NCBI GenBank assembly: GCA_950295325.1
Contig: OX485805.1
Coordinates: 29,127,501-29,191,500 of the forward strand
DNA: 64,000 nt
Reading direction: 5' to 3'
DNA from: Polytrichum commune
Lineage: Eukaryota > Streptophyta > Polytrichopsida > Polytrichales > Polytrichaceae
Below, in pieces: positions 23,789-34,262 of the stretch. Positions within the stretch are counted from its first letter, which is position 1. Each line of letters begins with the position of its first letter. Made by a program: the position numbers and the translations under genes. The notes below the pieces were generated by a model, which saw only the letters and a list, made by a program, of their open reading frames with translations, had not been told where the DNA came from and did no database searches.

Positions 23789-25849
23789 AATTCATTTGAA
23801 TTATAAAATAAATTCCAAATAATGAAGGGTCCATTAAAAATAGACAATCCCATTACAAGTCAAATAGATAGCTATAAATTGTGAACCACTTTTTTTTTAG
23901 TAGAATTAATATAGGGGTTGAAATTTAGGATCTCAGGGTTTATATTAGTATGATATGTTTGTAAGCATGTTGCATATTGGGTGGATGAAAAACGTGTTTG
24001 TCATTCATGGGGAATGGATGCAAAATTGGGATGTAGTCACTGATCATCTTCCCCACCTTTTGTATGTCTAGAATGGTTTTTATGGACAAGCTTTTATGTA
24101 AAAATACAATTACTTTAAAAAAAATTATCGATTACATTAAATTGCATTGGCATGAGAAATATGAGTATTGGTAGGCTGCAAACAAATAAGTCATATTAGA
24201 GAATTGAGTAATCATAGGGAAACTTTAATTCATGCCCTGGAAGTAAATAGCTCCTAAACAATTATCCATCTGCCACACATAGTGCACAAAAATCCCATAG
24301 AGTGCCCCAGATGTGCAAGAGTTGGAAGGAAAGTGTTGCGACATAGTTCCACTCCATTTTCTCATGCTTTGCCCTCAGACCCTCTTGTAAACTAGTCCAA
24401 AACCTTACTCGCAACAAATAAAGATTGCATGATTTCGAAAGTCCTTTGATCTTGAACCCTTTCAGTAACCCCACCCTGTAGGGTCTAGCCACACCTTGTG
24501 ACAAGTCAATGGCAACACAATCTTAGAAAATAACAAACACACAACATGTCCGCACTCCATGTTGGACTTACCATCAAAATCTTACGTGACATATGATGTG
24601 TCACTAGATGTGCAAGAAAAAGTGCTAAGCTACCATCTAGTGCTAAGATATTATTAGTTTGTATTGTTAAGTCCCAAGATTTAACCCAAAATAAGGTGGT
24701 CTTTTAAATGTTCAAGAAAAGGCCAATCACATCAATGTTGCCTCTACGACCAGGTGTGGACATAAAAATGTTACGATAATAATGACATACGTGCTAACAA
24801 TGATAATGCTAAAGTTCCATTTTGAATTGGTGTTAGGACCTCGCCATTATGGGTCGGCTAACACTTAGTGTGACCCGGCCTTTTAGTGTTAGTGCATGTT
24901 TACTAGGGCTCAAGGTGTACTTGGCTTGAGCCCACTTTTGAGCAGAACATGTTGGACACAATAAAGATAGTGTTAACCTACTCAAGTCCTTGTACAAGTT
25001 TTTTTGGTGTATTCGAAATCGAAGTTGTTGGGAATTTAAGATTAGTAGTGACAACGTTTTTGGTTTTAGTTCCATCAAATTGTCCCAATGACCAACTGCT
25101 TGGATGACGACATCTAACCCCCCCCCCCCACCCAAAAAGAGAGCAATCGAGACGGTTATTACGCACTAGCCAACTATTATAATAATTATATGATTCCAAC
25201 ACATGGATGAAAATCTACAATGTTTCATCCATCCATCCATTTATCCATCCATTCCTTGGCTCATCATGAGGTAGCTACCCACCTCCAATAATGAGCACAT
25301 TCTTACCAAACGTTTTCCCCCGTACTACTAGTGGCCTGCCAAAGCTTTAGCAGGAAATAACTTGAAGCCCAACTTCCTTTTTATGACCCACCCGCACTTG
25401 TTGCGCCAAAATTGTGTTCCCGTGTTTCCAAAATAAAAACCCTATACCGTGTGGTTCAACACAAAGAATAGTTGCTTTAGGAGAGAATTTTGCCACTTGT
25501 CATATTCACATTGGTCAAGACCACGCTCAATCCAACGTGGAAATTAGCTTTCGGCACTCAAAGTGTTGAACGAAACTTTACTTTAAGGTAATACTCATTG
25601 TTTACTATGAGATACACGTTTTGATTCAGTTGTGAAAATCTATCTCTATAACTTAAGGGCATGTGGACTTGAAATTGGATCGAGAGGGTCTACATGATTG
25701 TTAAAGTAAAAAAGAATGTTCACTTTGACCTCGTACAACATTTCAATAAGATTCTAAAACTTGAAAAAGCAATCTTCATGATACATGACATCCCATCCAA
25801 CCCAATAGAGAAAGGAGTTATTGCATATGAACGTACCTCTCATCCATGC
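23789..25849. other. Intergenic with small hairpins and a C12 run
   Basis: A 9-bp hairpin GGGCTCAAG/CTTGAGCCC lies at 24906-24933, just downstream of another imperfect palindrome at about 24849-24877. C12 occurs at 25118-25129. (CATC)n-like repeats lie at about 25223-25252. No gene is recognised; the frame at 25694-25894 has no family I can name. Confidence 0.45.
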
Positions 25850-26085
25850 GACAAAAAACTTTACCCAAGTGATTGGGGAGATTTTTGGGCATAATTGGTC
25901 AAGATCCTAGTGTTTCCAATATTATCTAGTTACAAGTTGACATCTTTCAGTATTTTCTTTATTACATGGAGGAATATGCTGTAAATTCCTCTACATCGAT
26001 CGATAATTTTCTTGAAGTCTTGAACTTCAACTGGTGCATTTGTAACTAGTTGTTGGTTCTCCCCATTCATTGCTTTACCCCCTAG
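25850..26085 (+). repeat. LTR-like dispersed repeat G, copy 4
   Basis: The landmarks GGCATAATTGGTCAAGATCC, GACATCTTTCAGT and TCTTGAACTTCAACTGGT are shared with 55238-56350 in the same order and with 51955-52540 in reverse complement. The order of these blocks and the lack of coding suggest a solo LTR or LTR fragment. LTR ends and a TSD were not defined. Confidence 0.55.
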
Positions 26086-27702
26086 ATTTGTGGCCTATTC
26101 ATCTCAAATGGCTTGGACTAGACATATTTAAGGAGTTTACTTATTTTTGTGTGCATCCAATGCATATTAGTGACCTCTGGTTGCATTCTCTTTCAAGGCT
26201 TTTTGAGTTGAACGAATGAGAGGTACACTCTTATGCACTAAAGTCCTCTCTCCTGATCCAACGGCCAAAATTGTTTATGGAGTTGGAAGTGCCTACAATA
26301 AGGCTACATATCTTAGTATGTGTGGTGTATGTTTTGAGGCTTGAGCCATATAGGTGTAGTCAAAATCAACCCCTAAAGGTAGAAGCAAATCTTCCTAAAA
26401 TCGCCAAAAGTAGTTCAAACCAATTCAACAATTTATGTTAGACTTCTTAAAGATAACCATCATTTCCTATGAAAGATATGATTATACAACTGATATCTTT
26501 ATGTAATTAAGATTTTTCACAAAAAATTCAGCCATCCACGTGTCCAACATTCAAAAGATTATAACGTAAATGTGTACGTTAATATTGTCGGACAACAATG
26601 ACCTCCTGGACAAAAAAAAATGTCCACCTCAACATTAGAGGTTAAAGTGGAGGGGGGAGGGGGAGTTGTCGATCACTATGATTATTTATTGCCCATTTTT
26701 ATTGGAGATGGAAAAAGGAAGGTAAGAAGATGACGAGTAAGGTGGGTTAATAATAATCATCACCCCCAAGTACCATTGATGTGCCCATCTTTTGCCACAT
26801 CATTATGGTAGAAGAGCATGTTAAGGTGGAGGTGTTGAAACCAACACTTTAAGCATTATGTGTATTTCGTACTTTTAAAATGCTAAATTGTTGGAATTTT
26901 CACGTCAATGCTTGAAAGGGGACTTCAATGCACCATAGTATGTTTTAATTTGAATTTTTATGCAAAAAATAGAAGGGTTTAATGTTTTATTGGTGGATGA
27001 TCCAAAATTGACACAAGAACTTGATGTTGAGGTGGTAGACATCTTCAAAATCAATATGTACTTACAATGTAAGATGTTGGGGCGTTGGTTTTGGGTGGGG
27101 TGTTGGTTTTAGCATCCTCTACCTTACAAATACCTCCAAGATGGGCCTCTTTCAATGTGCAATATATATGGCCACAAGAATGTAATGAAGTGGATTAAAC
27201 CTTCATTTTTGACGAATTTTCAATGATAATGTATGCGATCTTCTCAAGTGGTATAAGGATGTGCTTAAAGTGTTTAATGTTAAGCATGCCCAACTAATGA
27301 GTTGTTGTGTTCCTTAAAATAATCATAGAATTTATTTTTTTAACATAATTTTGTACCATCTTGCAACCAGAAGTAGGTGTTTGAATAAGGCATGTATACC
27401 TTAATAGTTTTCATTTGTCAATTTTGATACACAATAACACCTTGACTTATCACCCGAAACACCTACACAAGGTCATTGGCTCAGGTCATTCCTTTATCAA
27501 GTTAATCTACACCACATTTTCCAATTAACATGGATATCTATCATTGGGCATCTTATAGCATGGGCCATAAATAAAGAATACTACATCCATTTCCCGGTCA
27601 CTCATAATTAGCCTATAGGGCACATGCTGGTGACATATTGCTTAAAGACAAGTGTCACCGAGTGATGCACAACAACGACAATGGTGGTGTCACATGATAT
27701 GC
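26086..27702. other. Intergenic; one arm of foldback family F
   Basis: At about 26190-26265 the words CAAGGCTTTTTGAGTT and GAATGAGAGGTACACTC match an arm of the foldback family at 17110-17355 and 33776-34262. A GGGGGGAGGGGGAG patch lies at about 26651. Otherwise nothing is recognised. Confidence 0.4.
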
Positions 27703-28271
27703 ATTCAGGGGTTGTTTACACCATTTACTATGACCTCGTCCCAAGGTCCTGTAAAATTTGTGATTGGTTGCTGAACTCATCTTGGGACCACTTCAGTTCA
27801 CACCAAGGGAACAACGTGAGAGTGACCATGAAGTTCGAGGTCCCCAAAAGACATATTTGAAGGCCTACATTGTCCACCGACATGGTCCAACGGGTTTTGC
27901 GGTGGGAGAGGCAAAAGAGTCGCTCTGGTAGAAAAAAACAAGGGTCCATGGCAAAGAAATATTTTTATAATAAATTTAAATGAATTAGATGACGGGGTAG
28001 AGAAGACGAAGAGAAGAGAAGACAGAAGAATGGTCCAACTTGAATGTTTTCAAAATTACCCTTTTTGAACATATATTTTTTAGAAGTCAGCACATTCATT
28101 TTTTGATGCATGGTCATTCCTCGTGGCTCACATTTGGTTTACACCTAGTGAGAGGCCCAAAGAGAGTAAATTGATATTTTAAAAAAATCAGACCATGGAA
28201 GTTGGACCATGAAAAAAGACACATCTTCCATGGTCCAACTTCATGGTTCATGGTGTAAACCGGCCTTGAAT
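27703..28271. mobile_element. TIR element of the GTTTACAC type (about 569 bp)
   Basis: The left end ATTCAGGGGTTGTTTACACC faces a right end whose reverse complement reads ATTCAAGGCCGGTTTACACC. Just inside the right end is an additional hairpin (CCATGGAAGTTGGACCATG against the inverse TTCCATGGTCCAACTTCATGG). The ends resemble those at 15466-15978. The interior has only short frames. Confidence 0.6.
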
Positions 28272-28455
28272 TACAAATTTTACCAACGCACCTAAAACCA
28301 ACATAGTAAGCATTGAGTATAAAATTTAAAACTACGATCGTTGGAATTATGTGTTGTTTTTTGTTGGCACTAACACAATCCTCAAGTGGCTAGTAGGCAG
28401 ATCCTTCACACGTAATTACGTTGGCCCTAGGGTGCACTTTCAGTCCTACCAGCTA

Positions 28456-28673
28456 CACCAAATATGATATTTAGTGTGACTTACTATTTGGAGTTACACG
28501 GTGCTCTATCTTTTTGCTATTGAAACAATCTTTTTCTCAAGTAAAGTTGTCAATGTTCAATAATGTCCAAACTACCAATTTAACATTTGTTGGTAAAATA
28601 TGAGATGTACGATAAATAGATATAGCATTGCGTAATTCCAACGAGTAAGTCAGACTAAATATCATATTTAGTG
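28456..28673. mobile_element. TA-target MITE, TIR CACTAAATATGATATTTAGTG, copy A
   Basis: The 218-bp element is bounded by TA on both sides (28454-28455 and 28674-28675). Its ends are themselves palindromic (CACCAAATATGATATTTAGTG on the left and the reverse complement of CTAAATATCATATTTAGTG on the right). The interior aligns with copy B (CAACATTTGTTGGTAAAA, GCGTAATTCCA). TA targets are typical of Tc1/mariner-type (Stowaway-like) MITEs. Confidence 0.8.
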
Positions 28674-28761
28674 TAGCTCTTTGCACTCCCGGGCTCATTA
28701 AATCCATTACCCTATGTCTCTTCGGTGGAGCTTACTCCAATATCCTAACCATCACTAACCA

Positions 28762-28979
28762 CACTAAAATAGGATATTTAGTGTCACTTATGATTTGGAG
28801 TTACACATTCCTATATCTTCTTACTACTAATGTTATTTATTACCAAGTAAAGATGTTAATGTGCTGTAATGGCTACATAACCAACTCAACATTTGTTGGT
28901 AAAAAATGAAATGTAGAGTAAACAATCATAGCGTTGCGTAATTCCACATAGTGAGTGACACTAAATATCAAATTTAGTG
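28762..28979. mobile_element. TA-target MITE, copy B
   Basis: This copy has the same length class and interior as copy A. The left end CACTAAAATAGGATATTTAG and the right end CTAAATATCAAATTTAGTG are followed by TA at 28980-28981; the left TA has drifted (CA). Confidence 0.75.
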
Positions 28980-28981
28980 TA

Positions 28982-29162
28982 TGACATCCTCAACTCATGA
29001 CAATCATCCATGACAATCATTCATGACAAGTTGCTGACAAGAGAAGGTAAGGTTTTGGCCAATGGATGAACCCATCCATCATCCATGACAGTATTTGTAA
29101 ACCTATTCATAAGAAGTGTCATCCAAAACATTACCGTTGTGACATTAAATACCATATGACAC
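28982..29162. mobile_element. Fragment of the longer TA-target MITE (right half)
   Basis: TGACAAGAGAAGGTAAGGTT, CCAATGGATGAAC and CATAAGAAGTGTCATCC align with the right half of the 358-bp element at 49950-50307. It adjoins copy B on one side and is cut by the TAA site of the next element on the other. Confidence 0.65.
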
Positions 29163-29691
29163 TAATGCCCCCTTCCCACTTGACTTTAGCTAATAAGCCT
29201 ACTAGTTGGTTCTAAAGACACGGCTTTCACACCATCAACATTATCTAGTCCTGAGCCTAGTTCACAAATGATGTGGCATGGTTTAACAATGAAGGTTTTA
29301 AGCTTCAAGCACCGACCCTCCCATCGGTACTTAGACATAAGGCAAGAATGTAAGACCTTTAAAAGTGTGGCCTCCCGCCCTTGTGATTGGTTGCTTTTAG
29401 TCTTAGTTGTGAGGGCATGAGGAGCTCCAGTAACAAAAACTGATGGTAAGATAGATGAGTAGTAAGGCATTCAGGGATGGGACAAAAACTATCCAACATT
29501 CAAGGCATGGTAGATAAAACAATGAACATGTGTGAAAATTACTTAACTCAAACCTACTCAAAAATCTCCAGAGCAAGTCCATGTAGGTGCACTGGGATAG
29601 CTCGATGCCTCCGCTATAACCAAGAGAGCTTTACTTGATTTTTAGGAAAAACTTTGGTTATTTGGTAAAGTTAGGTGGGAAGGGGGCATAA
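29163..29691. mobile_element. PIF/Harbinger-like MITE with TAA target duplication (523 bp)
   Basis: The element 29166-29688 starts TGCCCCCTTCCCAC and ends with its exact inverse GTGGGAAGGGGGCA. The TIR extends to about 31 bp with 27 matches. It is flanked by TAA on both sides (29163-29165 and 29689-29691), the 3-bp TWA target of PIF/Harbinger transposases. A 94-codon minus-strand frame inside has no transposase feature. Confidence 0.8.
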
Positions 29692-30002
29692 GCATCATTT
29701 TTAGTGTAGTTATTTGTTGGATGCTGGCATCAAAGCTCGGTTGCTATGGTCCGGCTAGTATTCAATGAAGTCCATAGTACAAACGAGATCAATGGTACCA
29801 AACAAAGTCCCATTAACACATCGTTGTTACGTATTTAGTAAACATAAAATCCATCTTGATTCCTAAAAGTGAAAGCTCAACACTCATGTTCATTATTTGG
29901 ATTTGCTTATATGCTCATGTACATTTATTTTGTTCCATAATCCTCAAGCATGACACAATAAATGCTATCTAAAGACTACTAAGGTAGATGTGCCTATTTT
30001 GG

Positions 30003-30335
30003 TGCCTCATCTTTAAATGGATACCTATATTTGAGTGGTAAATGGTTAGGTGTTGATTTAAGAACGGATACCATAAAGACATGTGTTGGAAGGAGTTTGG
30101 ACTACCTATTCGAAACTTATTAATCATTTTAGACACAATAGTCGACATGATTGGGGTGAGGGGGGGAGGGCTATATGGTCAGTTAATAACTTGGAGATTC
30201 TTTGCTTTGATGATGAATAAGGCATTCATACGAGCTCCAAAAATCATCAAGAAAGCGGCTACCAACACAATGTGAATTTGTTAATAATCTTGCACTAATT
30301 ATGTGTTTCATATCCTACAAGAAGTGGGTGCAAGG
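30003..30335 (+). repeat. Dispersed repeat R1, copy b
   Basis: GGATACCTATATTTGAGTGG, AAGAACGGATACC, ACATGTGTT and CATATCCTACAAGAAGTGGG follow the R1 order. A GGGGGGAGGG patch lies inside. It is non-coding. Confidence 0.6.
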
Positions 30336-30539
30336 AGGAATATTTTCATAAGACAATGCCTACCTTATGTTACAAGCCTCAATAGGCAATTGGAGTATTC
30401 TTGAAGTGATTTTGAGATTGTTGTGAATGTATAATCTATAATGTATGTTCAAACCCTAGTCAATATATATTTGATTGACTAATCAAGCAATGGTCAACGG
30501 GCCTTAATCTTGCCAAAGTTAGGAACATGGACAATCATC

Positions 30540-30615
30540 TTGGGACGGAGGGTATACTAGATAAGGCACTCGCTTCCGTACGAGAAGATCGTGGGTTTGA
30601 GTCCCACCGTGCTTG
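30540..30615 (+). repeat. tRNA-like segment (SINE head or tRNA pseudogene)
   Basis: The segment has a D-arm-like TAGATAAGGCACTCG, an anticodon-arm-like CTCG...CGAG hairpin with an 8-nt loop, and a perfect T-arm GTGGG-TTTGAGT-CCCAC (30591-30607). The expected acceptor stem does not pair (GGGACGG against CGTGCTT) and the anticodon loop has the wrong size, so it is not a functional tRNA. It fits a tRNA-derived SINE head whose body I could not delimit. Confidence 0.6.
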
Positions 30616-31776
30616 TTTATGTTCAATTTCAAACCATCAATATGCTTCAATCTCATAAGTCTCTTGAATTTTTAGTCCTTCAAATCTATTTAATTTCCAT
30701 AGAAATTAAAGATTCTTTTGTCGTCATGTTCAAGTTGTTGAGCTCATACCGTAATCGCTAATCCAAATAAGACATTGGATAATTTGTATGGATTAGGTAA
30801 GGTGTTGTGGTGCTCAACACATCCATGGTAAGTGCTTCCAAGTACACCACAAACCTCTATATTTTGGTATCAAGGACGTTCTCACATCGATAAAAACACA
30901 TCAAAACTACAACATTAAATCAAGGTATGTAATGTAAGACTCATAGAGCTATGTTTCATCAAAGGTTTAGCTTCGCAACAAGAAGATGAGGGGTTCATCT
31001 GAGTGCCTAAAGGCTTCCTTTTTATTTGTAGTTGGCATTTTAGGTGTGAAAATTGTTATGTATGGTTGGGTCACCGATACAATTAATGGAATTAGTACAT
31101 GGCATCTAAGCTTTAAAAAATATTACTTCATATACAAACCTAGTTGTATGCTTTTGAGCAAATTTCTTGTCCACAAGAACAATGATGTACATATAATCTT
31201 CTTGTAACCGTGTAATTTCTAGATTTTGGTAAAGTCCGATTTTTACTCAAATCCGGGTTCTAGAGGTCTTTGGAATTGAACCTTAAACCCCACCCCTTAG
31301 ATCCAAAGTCTCTTTTGTGAAGACAACCAAAAATTTTCAATGCAACTCTTGATAGCAAAGATGCATTTGCCTAATGTGTACCTTTACAAACACACTCTAA
31401 GAAGAGGTGGATATCTCAAGCCCAATCAACACCGAGAGTTGTAAGAAGAGCCCCAAGTATTATACATGCACAACTGCATGTATTATGGTAATTATTGTGG
31501 GCCACACTATTAATGAGATACTTCACACTAAATACCAATCAGCCCGAAGCTATGACCACAAGCAATCCTAAATCATTTTTTTCCCTCATGTTGCTTGGGT
31601 CACCAAACATAGTGTAAAGCGGACTTAGATCATGACATAGTATTTTAATTTAACAAAAATCTTGAAACACGATATTCAATATTTTGAGAGAGTGGGATCC
31701 TCTCAAAATAATATTGGCCATTTGGACACCTAAAAGTCATGTTAGGTTGATAAATACTAGATTATACTTCAGACGT
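30616..31776. other. Intergenic, no gene recognised
   Basis: Only short frames (73 codons at most) occur, and no element ends could be paired. It may contain the remainder of the SINE-like element beginning near 30540. Confidence 0.45.
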
Positions 31777-32016
31777 GTAGTTTCCATTAAAATGAGAGTA
31801 TGTTAAGCTGGGAAATCGACTCATTTAGGTTGAGTCGACCTAAATGAGGACATTATGTTGTCAATTTAGGTTGAGTCAACCTAAATGAGGACAATTTGTT
31901 AGTCAATTTAGGTTGAGTCGACCTAAATGAGGACAATATGTTAGTCAATTTAAGTTGAGTCGACCTAAATGAGTCGATTTCCCAGCTTAACATACTCTCA
32001 TTTTAATGGAAACTAC
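31777..32016. mobile_element. Foldback MITE with 54-bp perfect TIRs and internal 42-bp palindromic repeats
   Basis: The first 54 bp (GTAGTTTCCATTAAAATGAG ... CATTTAGGT) recur exactly inverted at the right end. The centre is four copies of a unit of about 42 bp starting at 31823, 31864, 31906 and 31948. Each unit contains the near-palindrome TTTAGGTTGAGTCGACCTAAA. The whole 240 bp can fold as one hairpin or as a row of hairpins. No TSD is evident. The perfect arms mean recent origin or gene conversion. Confidence 0.85.
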
Positions 32017-32696
32017 CGCGGAAAATCAAATTTTATTTTTTTACTTGTACTCTACAACTTTCCAGTGGTTTTCATTTCAATCTTGGATTAATAGTTTCTT
32101 TATGTACTGTCAATTCACTGGAAAACTCTCATTTTAGTGAATATTGTGTTTAGAATCTAATATTTTAAACATAAGGCTTGAAAAAAAAAACTTTCTAAAA
32201 CACACACTATTTTGCCAAGTCTCAAAATTAGTGAGGGTTGAACTTTCTACTGAGTGATACTAAATTCATGAATACATGTTCATTTACCATAAATTTCAAT
32301 TAAATTAATGCGTGCTCCAAGATGTTTGTAGAGTGATGAAAATATTTATATGCAAAGTAGATAGTGACAAGATGAATTGTGTTGTTATGGATAGTATTTT
32401 TAGTGAATAGTGTCAGGATGAACAATGCTTCCTAGATCTTTTGGTGGCACTAATTACATAGTTGTAAAGAAATTTAGTATCACCTTCACTAATTTCCCAC
32501 ACTCACAATTAGCCCTCCCTCACTAATTAGGATAATTAGTGTAGTGTAGACATCCCCTCGGTGTCAACATGTCACAAGGTCACTACTATAAACATGCCCT
32601 AGGTGTAATCTTGTTTCTTAATCCCTTTGAGTCAAGCCTAAACCTTGGGTTACAGTACAAAAACTGGTTGGTGATCTAACTATTGGCTTATGACAA

Positions 32697-33395
32697 AAGT
32701 GGACACCAACGTTTTCACTTAGGTGTGGCTCCAAGAACGGACCAAAAAGACATGTGTTTAAAACATATTTAGGCTACGTACTCAAATTATGGTAATCGTT
32801 CTAGACTCAATGGTCAACATAATCGAGGGAGACCTAAATGAGCATTTAAACAGCTCTGTAAATTATGAGGAAAGTGGCTACAACCTCACTTTGGATTTGC
32901 TAACCATCTTGTACTATGGTAAGCAAACCATTCCTGACAAGTTAAGCAATTTAGCATTCCATGGTTTAGGTGTGATTAGAGGGAGAGAAAATTCCCATGT
33001 GCAAAGTTAGAAATAAGAAGAAATTCATAATTTTCCATAAAATGTTTTTCCAAAAGAACCAAATTGTTATGAAATTTTCAAGTGGATATTCTCTTCAACC
33101 TATACTCGTGATATAGGCTAACCTCTTTCCAATCACCAATGAGTTACAAAATTGAGAATGTTTGATAATTCTGACACCTAGTATGCTTGCAATCTAAACC
33201 TAATTATTAACACAACATTTGACATTTGACTAAGCTGGATTTCAACCATGATTAAAGATTGATATTATATTGCACAAAAATAGATTGGCCTAAGATTCGA
33301 GAATGGGGTGGTGGTCGAGAATGGATTGCATTCCTTAATTGCATATTTTCATATCCTAGGAGAAGTGGGCTAGTCGGGGGAAAGTAACAATTTAA
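32697..33395 (+). repeat. Dispersed repeat R1, copy c (longest)
   Basis: TAGGTGTGGCTCCAAGAACG, ACATGTGTTTAAAAC, ATTATGAGGAAAGTGGCTAC and CTAGGAGAAGTGGGCTAGTC appear in the R1 order. It has about 400 bp extra before the right-hand landmark compared with copy a. It is either the more complete copy or carries an insertion. Confidence 0.6.
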
Positions 33396-33775
33396 GAGCC
33401 ATCTACCTTATATCCAAAATCATCCCCTAAAGCATCTCCAATGGTTACTTTGGATAGAGTCCATACGATACATACATACATACTGATATTAAGGATGTTT
33501 AATTTGAAAGTGATAGAGTTTTTTTACAATGGCAATTCAATTTTATATGTGGGTAGACATGAAAGAGAGATATATCATCATACCTAAGAGGGTGGATGGG
33601 GAATAGGGATTCATGATGTTTACATAAACTCATTCATTTCAAAGGTGGAACACAATGTGTTGTATTATAACCTATAAATGGCTATTTAAGGATGTAGGGT
33701 TTCATTCTAGAAATAGAATCACATACCCTCAATTAGTTCAGTGGAGTGAAATTGGAATGAATCGGTACTCAATCT

Positions 33776-34262
33776 CTTAGGGGACTTTTTTTACTAGAGC
33801 CCCTTCATCGATGATGGATGAGTTTACACATATGCCACAAATTTCAAGGCACACCTTCTTGTCAAAAAGCACTAACTTATGTTTATGAGAGTTTCTCATA
33901 AATCTTTTGCATATATAAATTGCATGTAGAGAGGGAATTATCGTATACAAGCGTGCCCCTAATCCGTTTAACATAAATTCTTCACCCCTTGCAAGTTTGT
34001 TATCAATTCATCTGAAGCTAATGTAGACTAATTAAGGGTCTTGAAGGTTAATTCATGTGTCAAATCAACTTTTAAAAAGAAACCTCGGGGTTGCATACTA
34101 TTTCAAGGCTTTTTATGTTGGATGAATGAGAGGTATGCTCGCATACGATAATTCCCTCTCTCCCATGCGCATGCACCTCAAAGCAAGGCTTAATATTCAT
34201 GGTGTATATGTAAACTCATCCATCATGGATGAAGGGGCTCCAGTTAGAAAAGTCCCTACAAG
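33776..34262. repeat. Large inverted repeat (family F), arms about 185 bp
   Basis: The left arm (33776-33960) and right arm (about 34095-34262) are inverse copies: GAGCCCCTTCATCGATGATG against CATCATGGATGAAGGGGCTC, and GAGAGGGAATTATCGTATAC against GCATACGATAATTCCCTCTC. The loop is about 130 bp. Because the arms are homologous, the same protein-like frame appears on both strands, which is a by-product. The same arms are seen at 17110-17355. Confidence 0.75.

Noticed and set aside
30540-30615. A functional tRNA gene
   Set aside because: The T-arm is perfect, but the acceptor stem does not pair and the anticodon loop is eight nucleotides long.
31823-31990. CRISPR-like array of four regular repeats
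   Set aside because: The spacers are nearly identical to each other, the whole lies between perfect TIRs, and the context is eukaryotic. It is a tandem repeat inside a foldback MITE.
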